From Lunularia cruciata (Eukaryota > Streptophyta > Marchantiopsida > Lunulariales > Lunulariaceae), in contig OX419760.1 of NCBI GenBank assembly GCA_948567375.1, positions 34,410,001-34,474,000 on the forward strand: a DNA stretch of 64,000 nucleotides, in the 5' to 3' direction. The notes beneath the pieces were generated by a model that was not told where the DNA came from, did not search any database, and saw nothing but the letters and a program-made list of their open reading frames with translations. Numbering within the stretch: the first letter of the stretch is position 1; the number at the start of each line of letters is the position of its first letter. Position numbers and translations under genes: made by a program. This document shows positions 29,941 through 41,517 of this stretch, one piece after another.

Positions 29941-32330
29941 TTCTACTTCGGTTTTGAAGTCTCTCCGTGTTCAATTTTGACTTCGAGATGTTTTAAAATG
30001 GTGACAGAATTGCTAGTGGCCTTAACCCGAGGTTCCTCAAGTTGGCCCACCTTGGCTTGGATCAGACCCTTTACTTTGGATTGAATGTCCGCCAAAAAAA
30101 CTGGAGGCTTTGTCTTTGTCTCCTCCTCCAAACTCAGTTACCGAGTTCTGAGTATCACCTCCTTAAGTTCTTTTTGCAAGGCTTTAGCAAGGATCTTTTC
30201 CTCCTTGGCAGAAAGAATTGCCTTTGGGTGCAGTCTCTTTGCCTTTCTTGACAACAACAAGGTCGTACTCAGTTCTTTGGGATCACGCTTCTTCTTACTT
30301 GCATGTGTCTCAACCTTCAAAATTTCAAGGTCCGGCCATTCCCCTTCCAAGGCCGGACTCCCTTCCTGAGGTCTCTCCTCCTCAAGTGTTATGCAATTTA
30401 CATTTGTATCCTCCTTTGCTTGAATCTCTGCACGCTTTGCGGGGTCTGTACATATTTTACAGGCGGCTTTGGGTTTGGTGGGTGAGGGCATTGGTTGCCT
30501 GTATGGCCCAATCCTTTACAGTTTCCGCATAGGGAAATGTACCCAATTTGCCATCTTGGCTCCGGATAGTTTGGAGACCAATGTCTCATCGAGCCACAAT
30601 TGTAACATGCTCCGGGTGCAACGTTCTGAGGTTGATTTTGGTTGCTCATCGGTGGTCTTTGTGGAGGAGCATTGGGGTTATACTCCCTTGGTCTGTACCT
30701 CATACCTTGATACAATGTGCTCGCCTAAGGCTGTACCTCTTGGGTTTAGTACAGAGCCTCTTCTTCCTCTTCTTGGTTCCATCCTGGAACCCAATCAATC
30801 TGCTTCACCGGGAATGCATTACAAGTATTGCATTCCGTGTTTGCATGGCCCGCTTGCCACATGCGGTGCACCATACATTCAATCTGCCAAATGTTGAGGC
30901 CTCCCTTTTATCTTTAGCCTCAATCATCTAGACCTTAAAATCCAAAAAATCCTTGATAAGGGCGTCCAGCTTGGTATCCGCCTTATGTACACTCTTTGCT
31001 GGAGGAGTTACTGGTTTCTTACCCCCACGTCTTCTTACTCGTCTTGGCTTTGATTCTTCTTTGGATTCCAAAGAAGAGCTCAAAGACGTGGAGGATTCCT
31101 CCAAAGAAGGGGATGTACTACGAGAAGCTCTCCTTCTAGGCTTCTTGCCTTTCTTCTCCCGATTTCTTTGATTGCACGCAAAGTGAGAGTGAGCTGCCTT
31201 GTAGCGGGCGACATGTTTGAGTACCTTGTCAAAGGAAGTTACATTCCTCTCCCTTGCAAAGATTCAAATTTTTGGTGAAAGTCCTCCCAAGAACCAAGTA
31301 ATGGCTTGGGCATCAGAGTAACCCACCACCCTCGATTGCTTTGGGACTTGGTTCAAGAGTGCCATGAACCGCTCAAAGTAGTCTCTCAACTTCTCCTTCT
31401 TGCCCCGGTCTAAATCATTGAGTGCCGGAAAGATACTCGTATCGTAATCAACCTCCCGGAATTGTTCTAGGAAGTCGTTTCTCAAGTCTGCCTAGTTTGC
31501 CGGTACAAACCCCTTTTGGGTCACATGGGTGTACCAGCTCCAAGCTTTCTTTCAGAGCAAACTTGGGAAAATTTGCAGTAGATCCGCCAAGTCATGCTCC
31601 TTGTTAGCAAAGGAGATGACTTCAAATTCTTTGATGAATTCATCGGGGTCTTTGTCTTGTTCTGTCCTCTTATACTTTTGATAGGCGTGTCAAGTGACAG
31701 GCAACAAAGTCATTGTTTGATGCGATGGGATCGGCTGGGGTAAATTTGAACTTGACGGAACCGAGGAATTGGCTAGAATTGACACCGTGTTGTTAGCCCA
31801 AGGATTCCAATTCATCAAATTCAAGGTAGGGTCTTCTTCGACAATTTCTTCTATGAGGGTGTCGACTTCAACCCGGTTGGAAGACTCAGGCTCAACACCT
31901 TCAATGTGTTCTTCAAAATTCCTTTGGGACAACCAAGGAATCGTTTGTAGAAGATGTTTACACTCTTCTTCCGTCAGTGTCCGTACTGTCTTTTCTTGAA
32001 TAAAGTTCTTTAAGGATGCGACTTCCTTTACAGCTTTAGGGGAAGTCGGTGTATTGGGCCATAATGCATATGTCTGGCCACTCGAGTCTTTCTTCTTCTT
32101 GGACAAAGAGGGAGATGCAAAGTAGCCTTGCCAACCGCCTTTGCGTTTCTTGTGGTCAAGTTCTCATAGGGCTTCTTGCACTTTGTGAAGGAGTTGAAAG
32201 TCCAATGCCTCTCGTTCAGTTTTGTCAAAAGTGTATTGGACTTTCAGACATTCGTCTTCTTCATGCTGCAATGCTTGTCTTTGAACTCTCTCTTCCTATT
32301 GTTCTCTCGATGTAGACATTCATATTGCTT
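29941..32330 (-). pseudogene. A2 gag with CCHC knuckles
   Basis: From 32330 down there is an N-terminal region (open 31690-32106), a retrotransposon-gag core with Trp-Tyr-Thr-His-Val near 31540 and Asp-Arg-Gly-Lys-Lys-Glu-Lys-Leu in 31264-31485, and a Lys/Arg/Ser-rich stretch (31000-31180). A double zinc knuckle follows at about 30490-30610. The first knuckle has lost its last Cys (Tyr instead); the second, CGNCKGLGHTGNQC, is complete. A Lys-rich segment leads into protease. At least ten stops or frame changes make it dead. Confidence 0.85.
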
Positions 32331-32380
32331 TGATACTCAGTTTTGAATTTGGCTTAGTATTCTTCCACTTCTGAGATTTG

Positions 32381-32400
32381 TATCCTTGGCAGCGGTGCCA
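32381..32400 (-). other. A2 primer-binding site
   Basis: The minus strand reads TGGCACCGCTGCCAAGGATA, seven bases after the LTR end. It resembles the tRNA-Asp type site TGGCGCCGTTGCCGGGGA used by Athila/Tat-like plant gypsy elements. It shows that 32408-36183 is a 5' LTR, so the LTR-borne gene lies upstream of the primer-binding site as well as downstream of the polypurine tract. Confidence 0.75.
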
Positions 32401-33201
32401 AAAATCATGTGACGACCCGGAAAATATCACTTTTGCGGTAATCGGGTAAGTAAAGTTTGTTCCCGCAAAGATACAAGTTAGAAATGTCTAAATACAAAGT
32501 CAAACAGTAACAATGTAGTTCTTCTTGGTTGCATCTTTAATCTCTTAGGTAGAAACCACACCCAAAAGAGAGTAACAAGCACTGATTCGCAGTCTTGTCA
32601 CTAATTCACACTCCTTAATCACAACTCCTTCAACTCTTTCCAAACAATCTTGATTGTGATGATTCAGGCTCTCCCAAAAATGGCACTTCATTGCAAAACA
32701 ACTTTGCCTTAGAATTGTGTTCCACCCTTCCACTGAAGGCACAACTTCCTTGATTGAAATTGCTTCACATCAACTTTGCATTGCATTCACAAATGCAAAA
32801 TACTACCAACACTACAATTCCTCTCAGATCTATCAAGGCATTGCTTAGATTGCACTTCACTCATGATCAAACACACAGAGTAAAGACCAAAGCTGTGGAA
32901 TCCAACATCCAACAAACACTCTGACTTGCACTTCAAATTTCTCCACACACTCACAAACACAAACACAGAGTTGATACTTGGAATCAAGCTCAAGCAATGA
33001 GCACTACTTCACGGCACTTTGCTTTATCTATTCTCAGAAATAATGAGCATTGAACAACATAAGACTACAAATGTCAGTCTTAAATAGTGAAGCAATCGAC
33101 AGTTATCTTCCTAATGTACCTTTTCCTAACAACTCTACAAACCTGTAGATCCAAAATGACAATACACCTCTTCATATCTGCCTCTTCAAATCTCAAAACT
33201 A

Positions 33202-35778
33202 TTACCAATCTGATCCGATGTCTACTACTTCTTTGGCTTTCAAACCCGAACCCAAAGTAACTTCACTTCTTACTATCCTATCCTCGGGTTTCATAACTCC
33301 TACATCTTCTACTAAATCTAATAGTTCTCTTTCTTGATCTAAAATTTCACTAGTGGGCAATCTTTCTAACTCCTTATCTCCAGACCCACTCTTCTCTAAT
33401 GTCTCCAATGGTAACTCCAAAGACATATGCACTCCTACTTCATCTACTTCGGGTTTTGCTCTAACATCTTTCTAAAGTTTATCTATCTCCAATTTTACTA
33501 AGTCTAATCTGATTGTGATATTGTCTTCTACCTCCAATATCTTCCTATCTACACGAGTTCTAAGGCTAATCAACAATGCGTTCAAATTGGTATCCTTCGC
33601 ATGTCTCCTCCTCGTCTCCTGCACCAACAACTTCAACTCGTGTAGCCTCGTCTCCTCGATACGCACACTAGCCTCTATACGCAGCATCGCATTCATTCTG
33701 ATTATGATCTCCTTCAAGGGCTCGAGTCTCATCTTCCTCTCATGCTCCCGATCTGCAAGCCAATCCTCCCGGTACATTGCTAATTCTGCTTTGAACTTGG
33801 CTTTCATAGTTTCCTTCTCCTTTTCCTTTTGTACAATCTTCTCCTCCTGATTACAAAGTAACTCTTGCAATCTCTCTTCTTCCCTATATCTCACTGTCAA
33901 CTCTCGTTGCCACAGTTGCTTCTTCTCTTCTACGCTCTCCATTACCCTATCGAGCTTTTGTTCCTTCTCTGCTACTCTCACCATAGCATGGATAATTTCT
34001 AGTCTCAAATCAGCAAACTGCTGCTTCAAGATCTCATATTCAGCAATTTGTCTTTCCTTTGCTATATCACTCTGCTTCACAAGTTCCTCTCGATACCTTG
34101 CTTCTCTCTTCAAGTTTTCTACCACTTGACTCTGCACCACTGCATCCACTCGCAATACTTCCCTTTCCTCCTCACCTCAGATTATACTTTTCTTCAACTC
34201 CAAGTTCTCTTCTTCTAGTCGTGCTAATACCTGCAATACAGTCCTCACCTCCGAACATGTCAACTGCATCTCCCTCTTCTTGTGTTCCAATTTCACCAAT
34301 AGAGGACCCACAACTTTGCACAGGTACTCCACTCCGTCACTCGCAACTACTTCAACTTGCGGAGTGATCTCCTTCTTTACCTCTTCTTCTCTCGATACTC
34401 ACCTTCTTCTCTGCAATTGTCGTATCAAAATGGATGCTTCACTCCCCAAACTGGCATTCTCCTCTTCCCTTTCCTTGCTTGGACCCACTTCACACTTTAC
34501 CTTTTGCCTAGACCAAACTCCTCTCTGAATGGTAATCTTCTTCTCCTCCTACTCGGGCACTCCGTCTTCTAACTTCGCATTACTCTCTTCCTCGAGTTCC
34601 ATCCGAACATCTTCTTCTGCTATGGGTACCAATGTCATCTCCCCACCTTCATCATTGTCACTACTTGTATCCCTACTTTATAGTGTGAGCTCGGGTTCTT
34701 CCTTGCATTCTAAGTCTTTGGACTTCCACTCGGCTTCGCCCTCTGAGTCTTCTTCCGACAACACGATTACTACCATACCTTTCCTTGGGTTTCCTCTTCT
34801 AGTCTTCTGAGGTCTCGTCTTCTTGACATCTTCACCTTCTCCTTGTCGACTCCGCTTCTTTGACTTTGGAGTACTTACATCCACCTGCACACTCTTCCCC
34901 ATCTGCGCGTAGTACTCATCATTGCTTTGGATTTGAAGAATGTATTGCTGCTCCTCCACATCAACCTCCTTTCTTAAGTCGGGATGAAAATGCGACACCA
35001 TTCTGTTGTGCTCTGCCACATTGAGCAGATTCAGCCCGAGGTAGAGATATGCTGCAAACGGTACAATGTAATGTGGAGGCAACTTATCCCACAAGTTCCA
35101 CACCATTTGCCTTGTTCTCCCATGGAAGCACCTCGCCCAGTTGATTGGCTCTCCTGCAAACATCTTATGGAAGAACACCGCTTGGTGTTTCATCACATAA
35201 GTCGTTCTCTCCGGCTTCAAGATTGCCATGAGAGCACTCATGATCCCTCTCTTGACCGGATCCTTGTAACTCTGTACTTTGTACCCATTCTTCATCTGCT
35301 TCAAAGAGAATGCATCCCTCACTTCTTGGGTTTCTTTGGCTACCTCTCCCTTCCCCAAGAACGTGGCACCCTACTTCGTGCATGCCTCTCTTCCAAGTAC
35401 TAATCTCCAATCCGACTCCGTCCAGCAAGCCGGATTTCCTCTCTTCCCTTCTTCCTTGGGGCCATCAAGACATTTACTCTCAATTATCTTGGTCATGAAT
35501 CCTGGAAAACTAACATTCCAGTTCCACGCCAAGAATGTGATCCAAAGTCGGCTCAAGACTTCAATCCTTGCAATCACATCTAACCTCCAAATTGCATGAT
35601 TTCTCACTGCAAATTTAGAGTTCTTCTTTCCTCCTCCCATCTTTCTTTCTTCCTCATTGTCTCTCGAGTTAGCTCTCTCAAATTCTCCTCTACACACTAG
35701 CGCATCTTCAACTTTACTTCCCTTCCCACGATCTCCTACAAGATGACTCCTCAATGGCAAAGGAAAATTGCTTGACAT
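33202..35778 (-). pseudogene. LTR-borne coiled-coil protein gene, copy in the A2 5' LTR
   Basis: The frame opens at ATG 35778 and runs 135 codons to a stop near 35373. It resumes for 226 codons (34678-35358, globular domain end and basic tract), then stops at TAA 34678-34680 where other copies have TAG or CAG. The acidic region follows. The coiled coil is open for 227 codons (33472-34155) with regular Leu/Ile/Val heptads and many Glu/Arg/Lys. A TAG near 33473 precedes the C-terminal part (33202-33432). The domain layout matches A3. The N-terminal block Gly-Gly-Gly-Lys-Lys-Asn-Ser-Lys-Phe is conserved in all copies. Confidence 0.78.
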
Positions 35779-35797
35779 TGCTTTGTCGTCCGCCCAA

Positions 35798-35805
35798 TTT
35801 TTATA
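35798..35805 (-). promoter_or_regulatory. TATA box (P1) of the A2 5' LTR gene
   Basis: TATAAAAA on the minus strand, about 20 bases upstream of ATG 35778. Conserved with 9975-9982 and 22651-22658. Confidence 0.5.
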
Positions 35806-36183
35806 GAGTCACGCCTTCTTTGTCTCTCTTCAATTCAAGTTTCTACCGAGTAATCAAACCTCTTGCATGTGCCTGTCACTGTCAAGTGTCCTTCACGCAT
35901 ATGATCGCTGGTTTTTGAACGGTCTCTTCTTGAATTTCTCACCCCAAAGAAAAGTTGTTACATTGTCCTCGCCTCAGGTTGAGCACCCCCCGATACAAAG
36001 ACTTCTTACTTTGGGTTGTATGCTGATAAGGCAAGTCCAAGTACTTATGACCCAAAGCCACGTTACATTGAGTTTCATCCCAAAGACTCTTTTCTTCGCC
36101 TTCTTTGGCCATACAAGCGCAATCCGACTTCTCTATACACTTCTTCTCCATTTCAAAAAAAAACAAAAAATGTGGGTACCACA

Positions 36184-36748
36184 AGAAGGGTCAATTCTAT
36201 AGAGTTTAGATCTCATGCATGGGGAGTTTGAGAGCAACAAAAAGCATATTTGAGTGTTAAGATTCATCTTGGGAACATAGAGGGTTCATCAAGAGTGGAA
36301 ATTGAGGTTATGAAAGGTTCCCTAAGGGTTTGAGGTGATTTTAGGGGTGGATTTGAGGAAAAGAGAGTTTAGAATAGAATTTGAAGAGACTATTGAGAGG
36401 ATCCAAAACACTACACCACTTGGAGGAAAGAGTGAGTCTAAGTGCTTTCTATATGGAGAGAATGGACATAAGACAAGTTTATGTCCATTGACTTTTGAGA
36501 GCAAGAGATTGAGGGAAAGGAGAGGATTACTTGACTTGGGTTTGCATGTTGGACCTTCTTCACCAAGATTGGGAGGGAGAAGATCTAAGACCAAGAGTTG
36601 TGAGAGGTTTGTGGAGTTGAAGTACTTTCAAAAAGACATTAGTGGAGTAAAAGCACTTTTGGAGACTTTGGTGAAGGATCTTGGAGAGAGTCTTAGTATA
36701 GCTACAGAAATACTACTACCTTCATCAGCTAGTTCTCAAGATTAGTAA
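36184..36748 (+). pseudogene. B1 ORF0, 3' part
   Basis: This continues ORF0 from 5937 after the A2 insertion; AGAAG (36184-36188) is the right target duplication. The open stretch 36335-36745 carries the zinc-knuckle region CFLYGENGHKTSLC, with the second Cys changed to Tyr, followed by an Arg-rich part and the Ser-Gln-Asp end. Stops near 36210 and 36300 break it. Confidence 0.7.
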
Positions 36749-36794
36749 TGGAGATAATCTTTCAACTTATGGATAAACTATCCATGAGGGTTTG

Positions 36795-38218
36795 ATATCC
36801 AAACTTTGAGCATCTAATCAAGGTCTTGCAATGCTTGGATGAGGCAAATGAATCACTCAACCCAAAGAAGTGCATTTTTGGATGTGAAGAAGGTCTAATT
36901 TAGGAGCACATCATCTCCAAGGATGGAACAGCAGTTGATCCTCAGAAGGTGAGGAGAATCTCAGACCTTCCATTCCCTTCAAGCTTGACAAAGTTATGCC
37001 AATTCTTGGGGATGGTTGGGTACTATAGGAGGTTCATCTCCTCATTTTCTAACAAGGCTTATGCATTGACCATCTAGATGAAGAAGGGTGCAGATTACAT
37101 GGTGATTTTGGAAGACAAGGAGGCTCTCAAAGATTTTGAGGAGCTCAAGCAATCCCTTGTTATAGCTCTAATTCTTGCTAAACCTGATTGGAGTAAGCCT
37201 TTCATCCTCTGCACTGATGCTTCTAATGTAGCTATAAGATGCACTCTTAGTCAATTAGACCAAGATGGGCATGATCATCCAATAGCTTATGCTAGTAGGC
37301 AGATGGTTTCAGTAGAAAAAAACTACTCTGTCATAGAGAGAGAAGGGTTGGCAGTGATCTTTGGTCTCAAGAAGTTTAGACACTACTTGATTGGAGGGAA
37401 AGCCACCAAATTCACAAATCACAAGGCTTTGAAGTACACCTTCAACAAGCCTTATGTGGAAGGGAGGCTAGCAAGGTGGATGATACTCTTGTCTGAGTAT
37501 GACTACACCATTGAGGATAGGCCAAGAAAGAAACATGCAAATGCTGATTTGTTATCTAGGGCTTACGATCATGATGGAGGTGAGCTAGTGGATGATTCCT
37601 TCCCATATGAGGAGCTCATGACAATCTCAATCACTCAAGAGGTTCCAATGGAGTACAAGGAGATTGTGGATATTGTGACAAGAGGTAACTATCCAGAAGG
37701 GATGCATGCTAGGGTGAGGAAGGCCCTTGCAGCAAGATCTAGATCTTACACAATAGTGGAGGAAATTCTTTTTCACCAAGGAGTAGATGGTCTACTTCAA
37801 AGAGCAATGGTTAATGAAGAGTCTATCTTACTCATAAAGGAGTTTCATTGAGGTTTAGTGTGTGGAGGACACTTTGTAGGAAAGGTAATTGATTTCAAGA
37901 TTCTAGATGCAAGTTACCATTGGAGAGGGATTTTCAAGGATTGTCTTGATTATTGCAAAACTTGTCATGTTTGTCAAGCTTTTGCTAGAAATTCTACTTC
38001 CACTCCACCACTTAGATCAATTCTATTGCTAGGACCTTTTGAGAAGTGGGGAATTGATTTTGTAGGTCCTCTCAATAGAACCCTAAGGAACAATTGGTAC
38101 ATTGTGGTAGTTATTGATTACCTTACCAAGTCGGTTGAGGCTAGACCATTGAGGGACAAGAATGAAGATGAAGTCGGTAGATTTCTTTATGAACGCTTAC
38201 GATGTAGTTTTTCTATGT
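36795..38218 (+). pseudogene. B1 pol remnant: RT C-part, RNase H, integrase N-part
   Basis: At about 36795 the sequence jumps from the ORF0 tail straight into RT (Phe-Glu-His-Leu-Ile-Lys-Val-Leu), so gag, protease and the RT fingers/active site are deleted. The segment 37078-37851 is open for 257 codons and holds RNase H with Asn-Ala-Asp-Leu-Leu-Ser-Arg. The segment 37858-38218 holds the integrase zinc-binding region and Gly-Ile-Asp-Phe-Val-Gly-Pro. The stretch ends at 38219, where an inverted B copy begins. Confidence 0.87.
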
Positions 38219-38219
38219 A

Positions 38220-38409
38220 GTTAGAGAAATGTTGTAGCATGGCTGTAGTGATGCTTCTTATAAACTCTCCTCTTCTATCAAAAACCAACTCCAAAGTGCA
38301 TCCAAACCTAGTTATAGTGCATTCATGAAAAATCTACCAAATTCATCTTCATTGTTGTCCCTCAATGGTCTAGCTCCAACCCACTTAGTAAGGTAATCAA
38401 TAACTACCC
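38220..38409 (-). pseudogene. B3 integrase fragment
   Basis: 190 bp homologous to B2 11210-11395 (integrase core). The upstream part of the same gene lies in B1 on the other strand at about 38080-38200. Confidence 0.8.
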
Positions 38410-38910
38410 AACTTCTTCATCAATCTTTCTGACATGGCAATCATTGTTGATCCTCCATCAACCAATGTATCCTTGATGTTGTGACCATTCACTCTCACAT
38501 CAATCTTGGAAGCATATTCACAAGCCTCCCATGGTGCTAGTTTGGCATCTACTACCCCCATTGATACTGGAGCTTTTTGCCTTCTTCTTCCTCTTGCTCC
38601 TTGTAGAACTCAAACCATCTCTAAGCTTCTTTCTCAAGGTAGGGTTCAAAGCAATCAGTTGGCCCACTATGATGTTTGCCTTGTGACTACCAACATCCTC
38701 CAAGACATTGTAGTTCCATTGTTGCTTTGAGATCAAGAAGTCCTCCATCCCCGACTTCTTCCTTGGAGTCTTTGTTGTTGATGGTGTTGAAGTGCTTGTG
38801 TGAGTGCTCCTAGTACACATAGGAGTATCTTGTCTCAGAGTAAATCCTTGAGAAGAGTGCACATCCTCTACAAAACAAGCTCTCTTCTTCTCTTGTGCTA
38901 AAGGATCCAA
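38410..38910 (-). pseudogene. B3 protease fragment and linker
   Basis: Homologous to B2 13880-14340. The open part 38518-38910 includes Met-Glu-Asp-Phe-Leu-Ile-Ser-Lys and a Lys-rich run. The active-site part near 38430-38470 is cut short by the join at 38409. Confidence 0.75.
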
Positions 38911-38943
38911 ATGAAGACCTTTGGAGTTTGAGCACTCCTCCTT

Positions 38944-39954
38944 CTAAAACTTTCTCTCAACCACATCTATGGATGCAATCTCCTTACCTTTGTTTAGATT
39001 AGGAGCCACTTGTGTTCCACAACCCCCTTCTTTTCCTCTATTGGCTCCCTCATAATCCCTTCTTCCATGGTAAGTGGAATTTGGGCAATTCCTTTGGATA
39101 TGGCCTCTTCTTCCACAACCAAAACAATTTCTATCATTGAAATTGTTGGCTAATTGGCCTCCTCTATAAAGATAGTTTCCATAACTCTTAGGTCCTCTCC
39201 CTACATACCTCTCTCTTCTCCCATAGTTGCACCACATTGATCTTGAGATCTGCAAGTTGTTTTGTGATGGTTTGAAGTAGATCCTGTGGTGGAGGAGCAA
39301 GAATTGGAGCAACTGCTACCCTTGCCACCAAAGTATCAAAAGTTCCACCATAATTGTAACCTTGAGGAGGATGCACAACCTCTTTCACCACCAAATCACT
39401 CTCATCCCCTTCCAAGTTCTCCTCCATACAAATTTCAATCTTGATAGCTTCAACCTTGGAAGAAGGTTTCTCATATCTCACCTTGCTTCTAATTTGTGGT
39501 CTCAACCCTGCCATAAAATTCTTGGTGAGCATGGCCCCTATGCCAATCATAGTAGTCTCCACATCATCCTCACCCTTCCTCAACACTATGTGAAATCTGG
39601 ACTCTAACTTTTCCACTCTTTCCACATAGACTCTCACTTTCTCTCTATCTCCTTGCTTGAGAAAGATAACTTCACGTATCAATCTCTCATAACTCTCATC
39701 TAGAAGATATTTCTCAATGAGTGCTAAAGTCAATTTCTCCCAAGACTCTTCTTCCCCATCTCTCCTCTCTCTCTCTCTCTCTTGGTTTTATGACTCATAC
39801 CATGTAAGTGTTGCATCCTCAAAGAAATCAGGTAATAATAAAGCTCACTCATTGTTCCTCCTCTCATTGTTTCTTATGCAAGATCTCTTGAAGTCTCTCA
39901 CAAAGGCCTCCACATCTTCTCCATCCTTGCCATAGAAAACCAGAAGTTTTCCCA
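38944..39954 (-). pseudogene. B3 gag
   Basis: Collinear with B2 gag. The open part 39188-39733 covers the capsid-like region. The open part 38944-39312 has the zinc knuckle CFGCGRRGHIQRNC, intact C-x2-C-x4-H-x4-C. Frame changes occur near 39740 and 39250. A CT-repeat run (about 39762-39782) lies in the N-part. Confidence 0.83.
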
Positions 39955-40189
39955 TCTTAACCCCTCACTATCTTTCTTTTATCTCAATTGTTTTTCTCTT
40001 TTATTTTCTCTCACTCTATAACTAATAAAGTATATGCATAACTAACACCATTTGAGAATAATCCACCCTAGGGAACACAAAAGGTTCAGGTTACTCCAAG
40101 ATTTCTATAGCAACATCAAATCCTAGAGTGCATATTAATCAAACCCTCATGGATAATTTATCCATAAGTTGAAAGATTATCTCTATTAC

Positions 40190-40850
40190 TAATCTTGAGA
40201 ACTAGCTGATGAAGGTGGTAGTATTTCTATAGCTATACTAAGACTCTCTCCAAGATTCTTGACCAAAGTCTCCAAAAGTGTTTTAACTCTACTACACTCA
40301 TGACTTTTTGGAAGTCCTCCACTCCACAAACCTCACACAACTCCTTGGTCTTAGATCTTCTCCCTCCCAATCTTGGTGAAGTAGGTCCAACATGTAAACC
40401 CAAGTCAAATAAGCCTCTCCTTTCCCTCAATCTCTTGCTTTCAAAATTCAATAGACATGAACTTGTCTTATTTCTCTTCTCTCTATATAGAAAGCACTTA
40501 GACTCACTCTTTCCTCCAAGTGGTGTAGGTTTTTGGATCCTCTCAACACTCTCTTCAAATTCTATTCTAAACTCTCTTTTCCTCAAATCTACCCCTAAAA
40601 TCACCTCAAACCCTTGGGGAACCTTGTATAGCCTCAATTTCCACTCTTGGTGACCCTCTATGTTTCCAAGATGAGTCTAAACACTCAAACAAGCTTTTTG
40701 TTGCTCTCACACTTCCCATACATGAGATCTAAACTCTATAGAATTGACCCTTCCTCACAATTTCACTCAAATCTCTCAACTTATATATCACAGTCCCCTG
40801 AAATTTTTCACACTATACAACAACTCTAGGGCGTACTCCTTGAAAAATTT
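40190..40850 (-). pseudogene. B3 ORF0
   Basis: Homologous to B2 15649-16285. The open stretch 40233-40637 includes a decayed knuckle CFLYREKRNKTSSC, with the second Cys and the His lost. The C-terminal Arg-rich part is frame-shifted. Confidence 0.65.
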
Positions 40851-41517
40851 CAGGTCTTTTCATTGAGTCATTTGGCCTAGGCATTGTTCTATTCAGCACA
40901 CATATTTCAGATTTGATCTAAAAACCACCCCCCTCACTAAAAAACTCATAACTCCTTGCACAAGAATTAACCTTCTCTAATTTTTATGTCAAAAGATAGG
41001 ATATAATGTACTGAATTTTCTTGGAAAGTTTCATAAAAATCCACTGAAAATTAAAGAAATGGCAGACTTTGTATAGTTTTCCAAAGAGCATGTAATTGCG
41101 GGAATAGTTTACCCTATCAACTTTCAAAAATTCTAGCTCAATGTGCATAGTAGCCCTCACAATAAATTTAAGTGTGATAATTGAAGGATAACCCAAGCTA
41201 TCATGTGTAGAAATTTCAAATCCAAATCTTAAACTTGAGATTTTGCCCAAAATCACCTTAATCCCCAAAATCTGCAATCCACCTCAAAAATCTCTTTAAA
41301 TCCTCTCATGTGTACAAGAGATAAAAAATCACCTCAAAGACATCATAATGAACTACAAGGTATATAAATGGGTTGAAGTTTTTTGAAATAATTTCAGCCT
41401 TCTCCTTCCCTAAAGTTCTCTCCAAGTGAGCTCTCATAGCCCCCTTCTGTCTAATATAAAATTGTAAGCGGAACATTATCTTGCCTTCTAGAGAGGTCCT
41501 CGTAACGAAACCAAAAA

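Larger units (their letters stand above)
5938..36183 (-). mobile_element. Family A element A2, complete outline with two elements nested inside
   Basis: This full-length minus-strand element has a 5' LTR at 32408-36183, a primer-binding site at 32381-32400, gag at 29941-32330 and protease at 29097-29940. RT, RNase H and part of integrase are at 17028-19260, the integrase C-terminus at 10387-10482, a polypurine tract at 10371-10386 and a 3' LTR at 5938-10370. The flanks are GGAAG (5933-5937) and AGAAG (36184-36188), a target duplication with one mismatch. The B1 ORF0 sequence continues cleanly on both sides. The two LTR genes resemble each other more than those of A1, A3 or A5, which supports the pairing. 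A3 (19261-29091) and B2 (10483-17027) lie inside it. Confidence 0.88.
32408..36183 (-). repeat. A2 5' LTR
   Basis: This 3776-bp LTR starts (minus strand) TGTGGTACCCACA at 36183 and ends GGTCGTCACA at 32408. The primer-binding site lies just inside the element. It contains the LTR-borne gene at 33202-35778. It pairs with the LTR 5938-10370. Confidence 0.93.

Noticed and set aside
39762-39782. CT dinucleotide run
   Set aside because: A short simple-sequence run inside decayed B3 gag; no function is implied.
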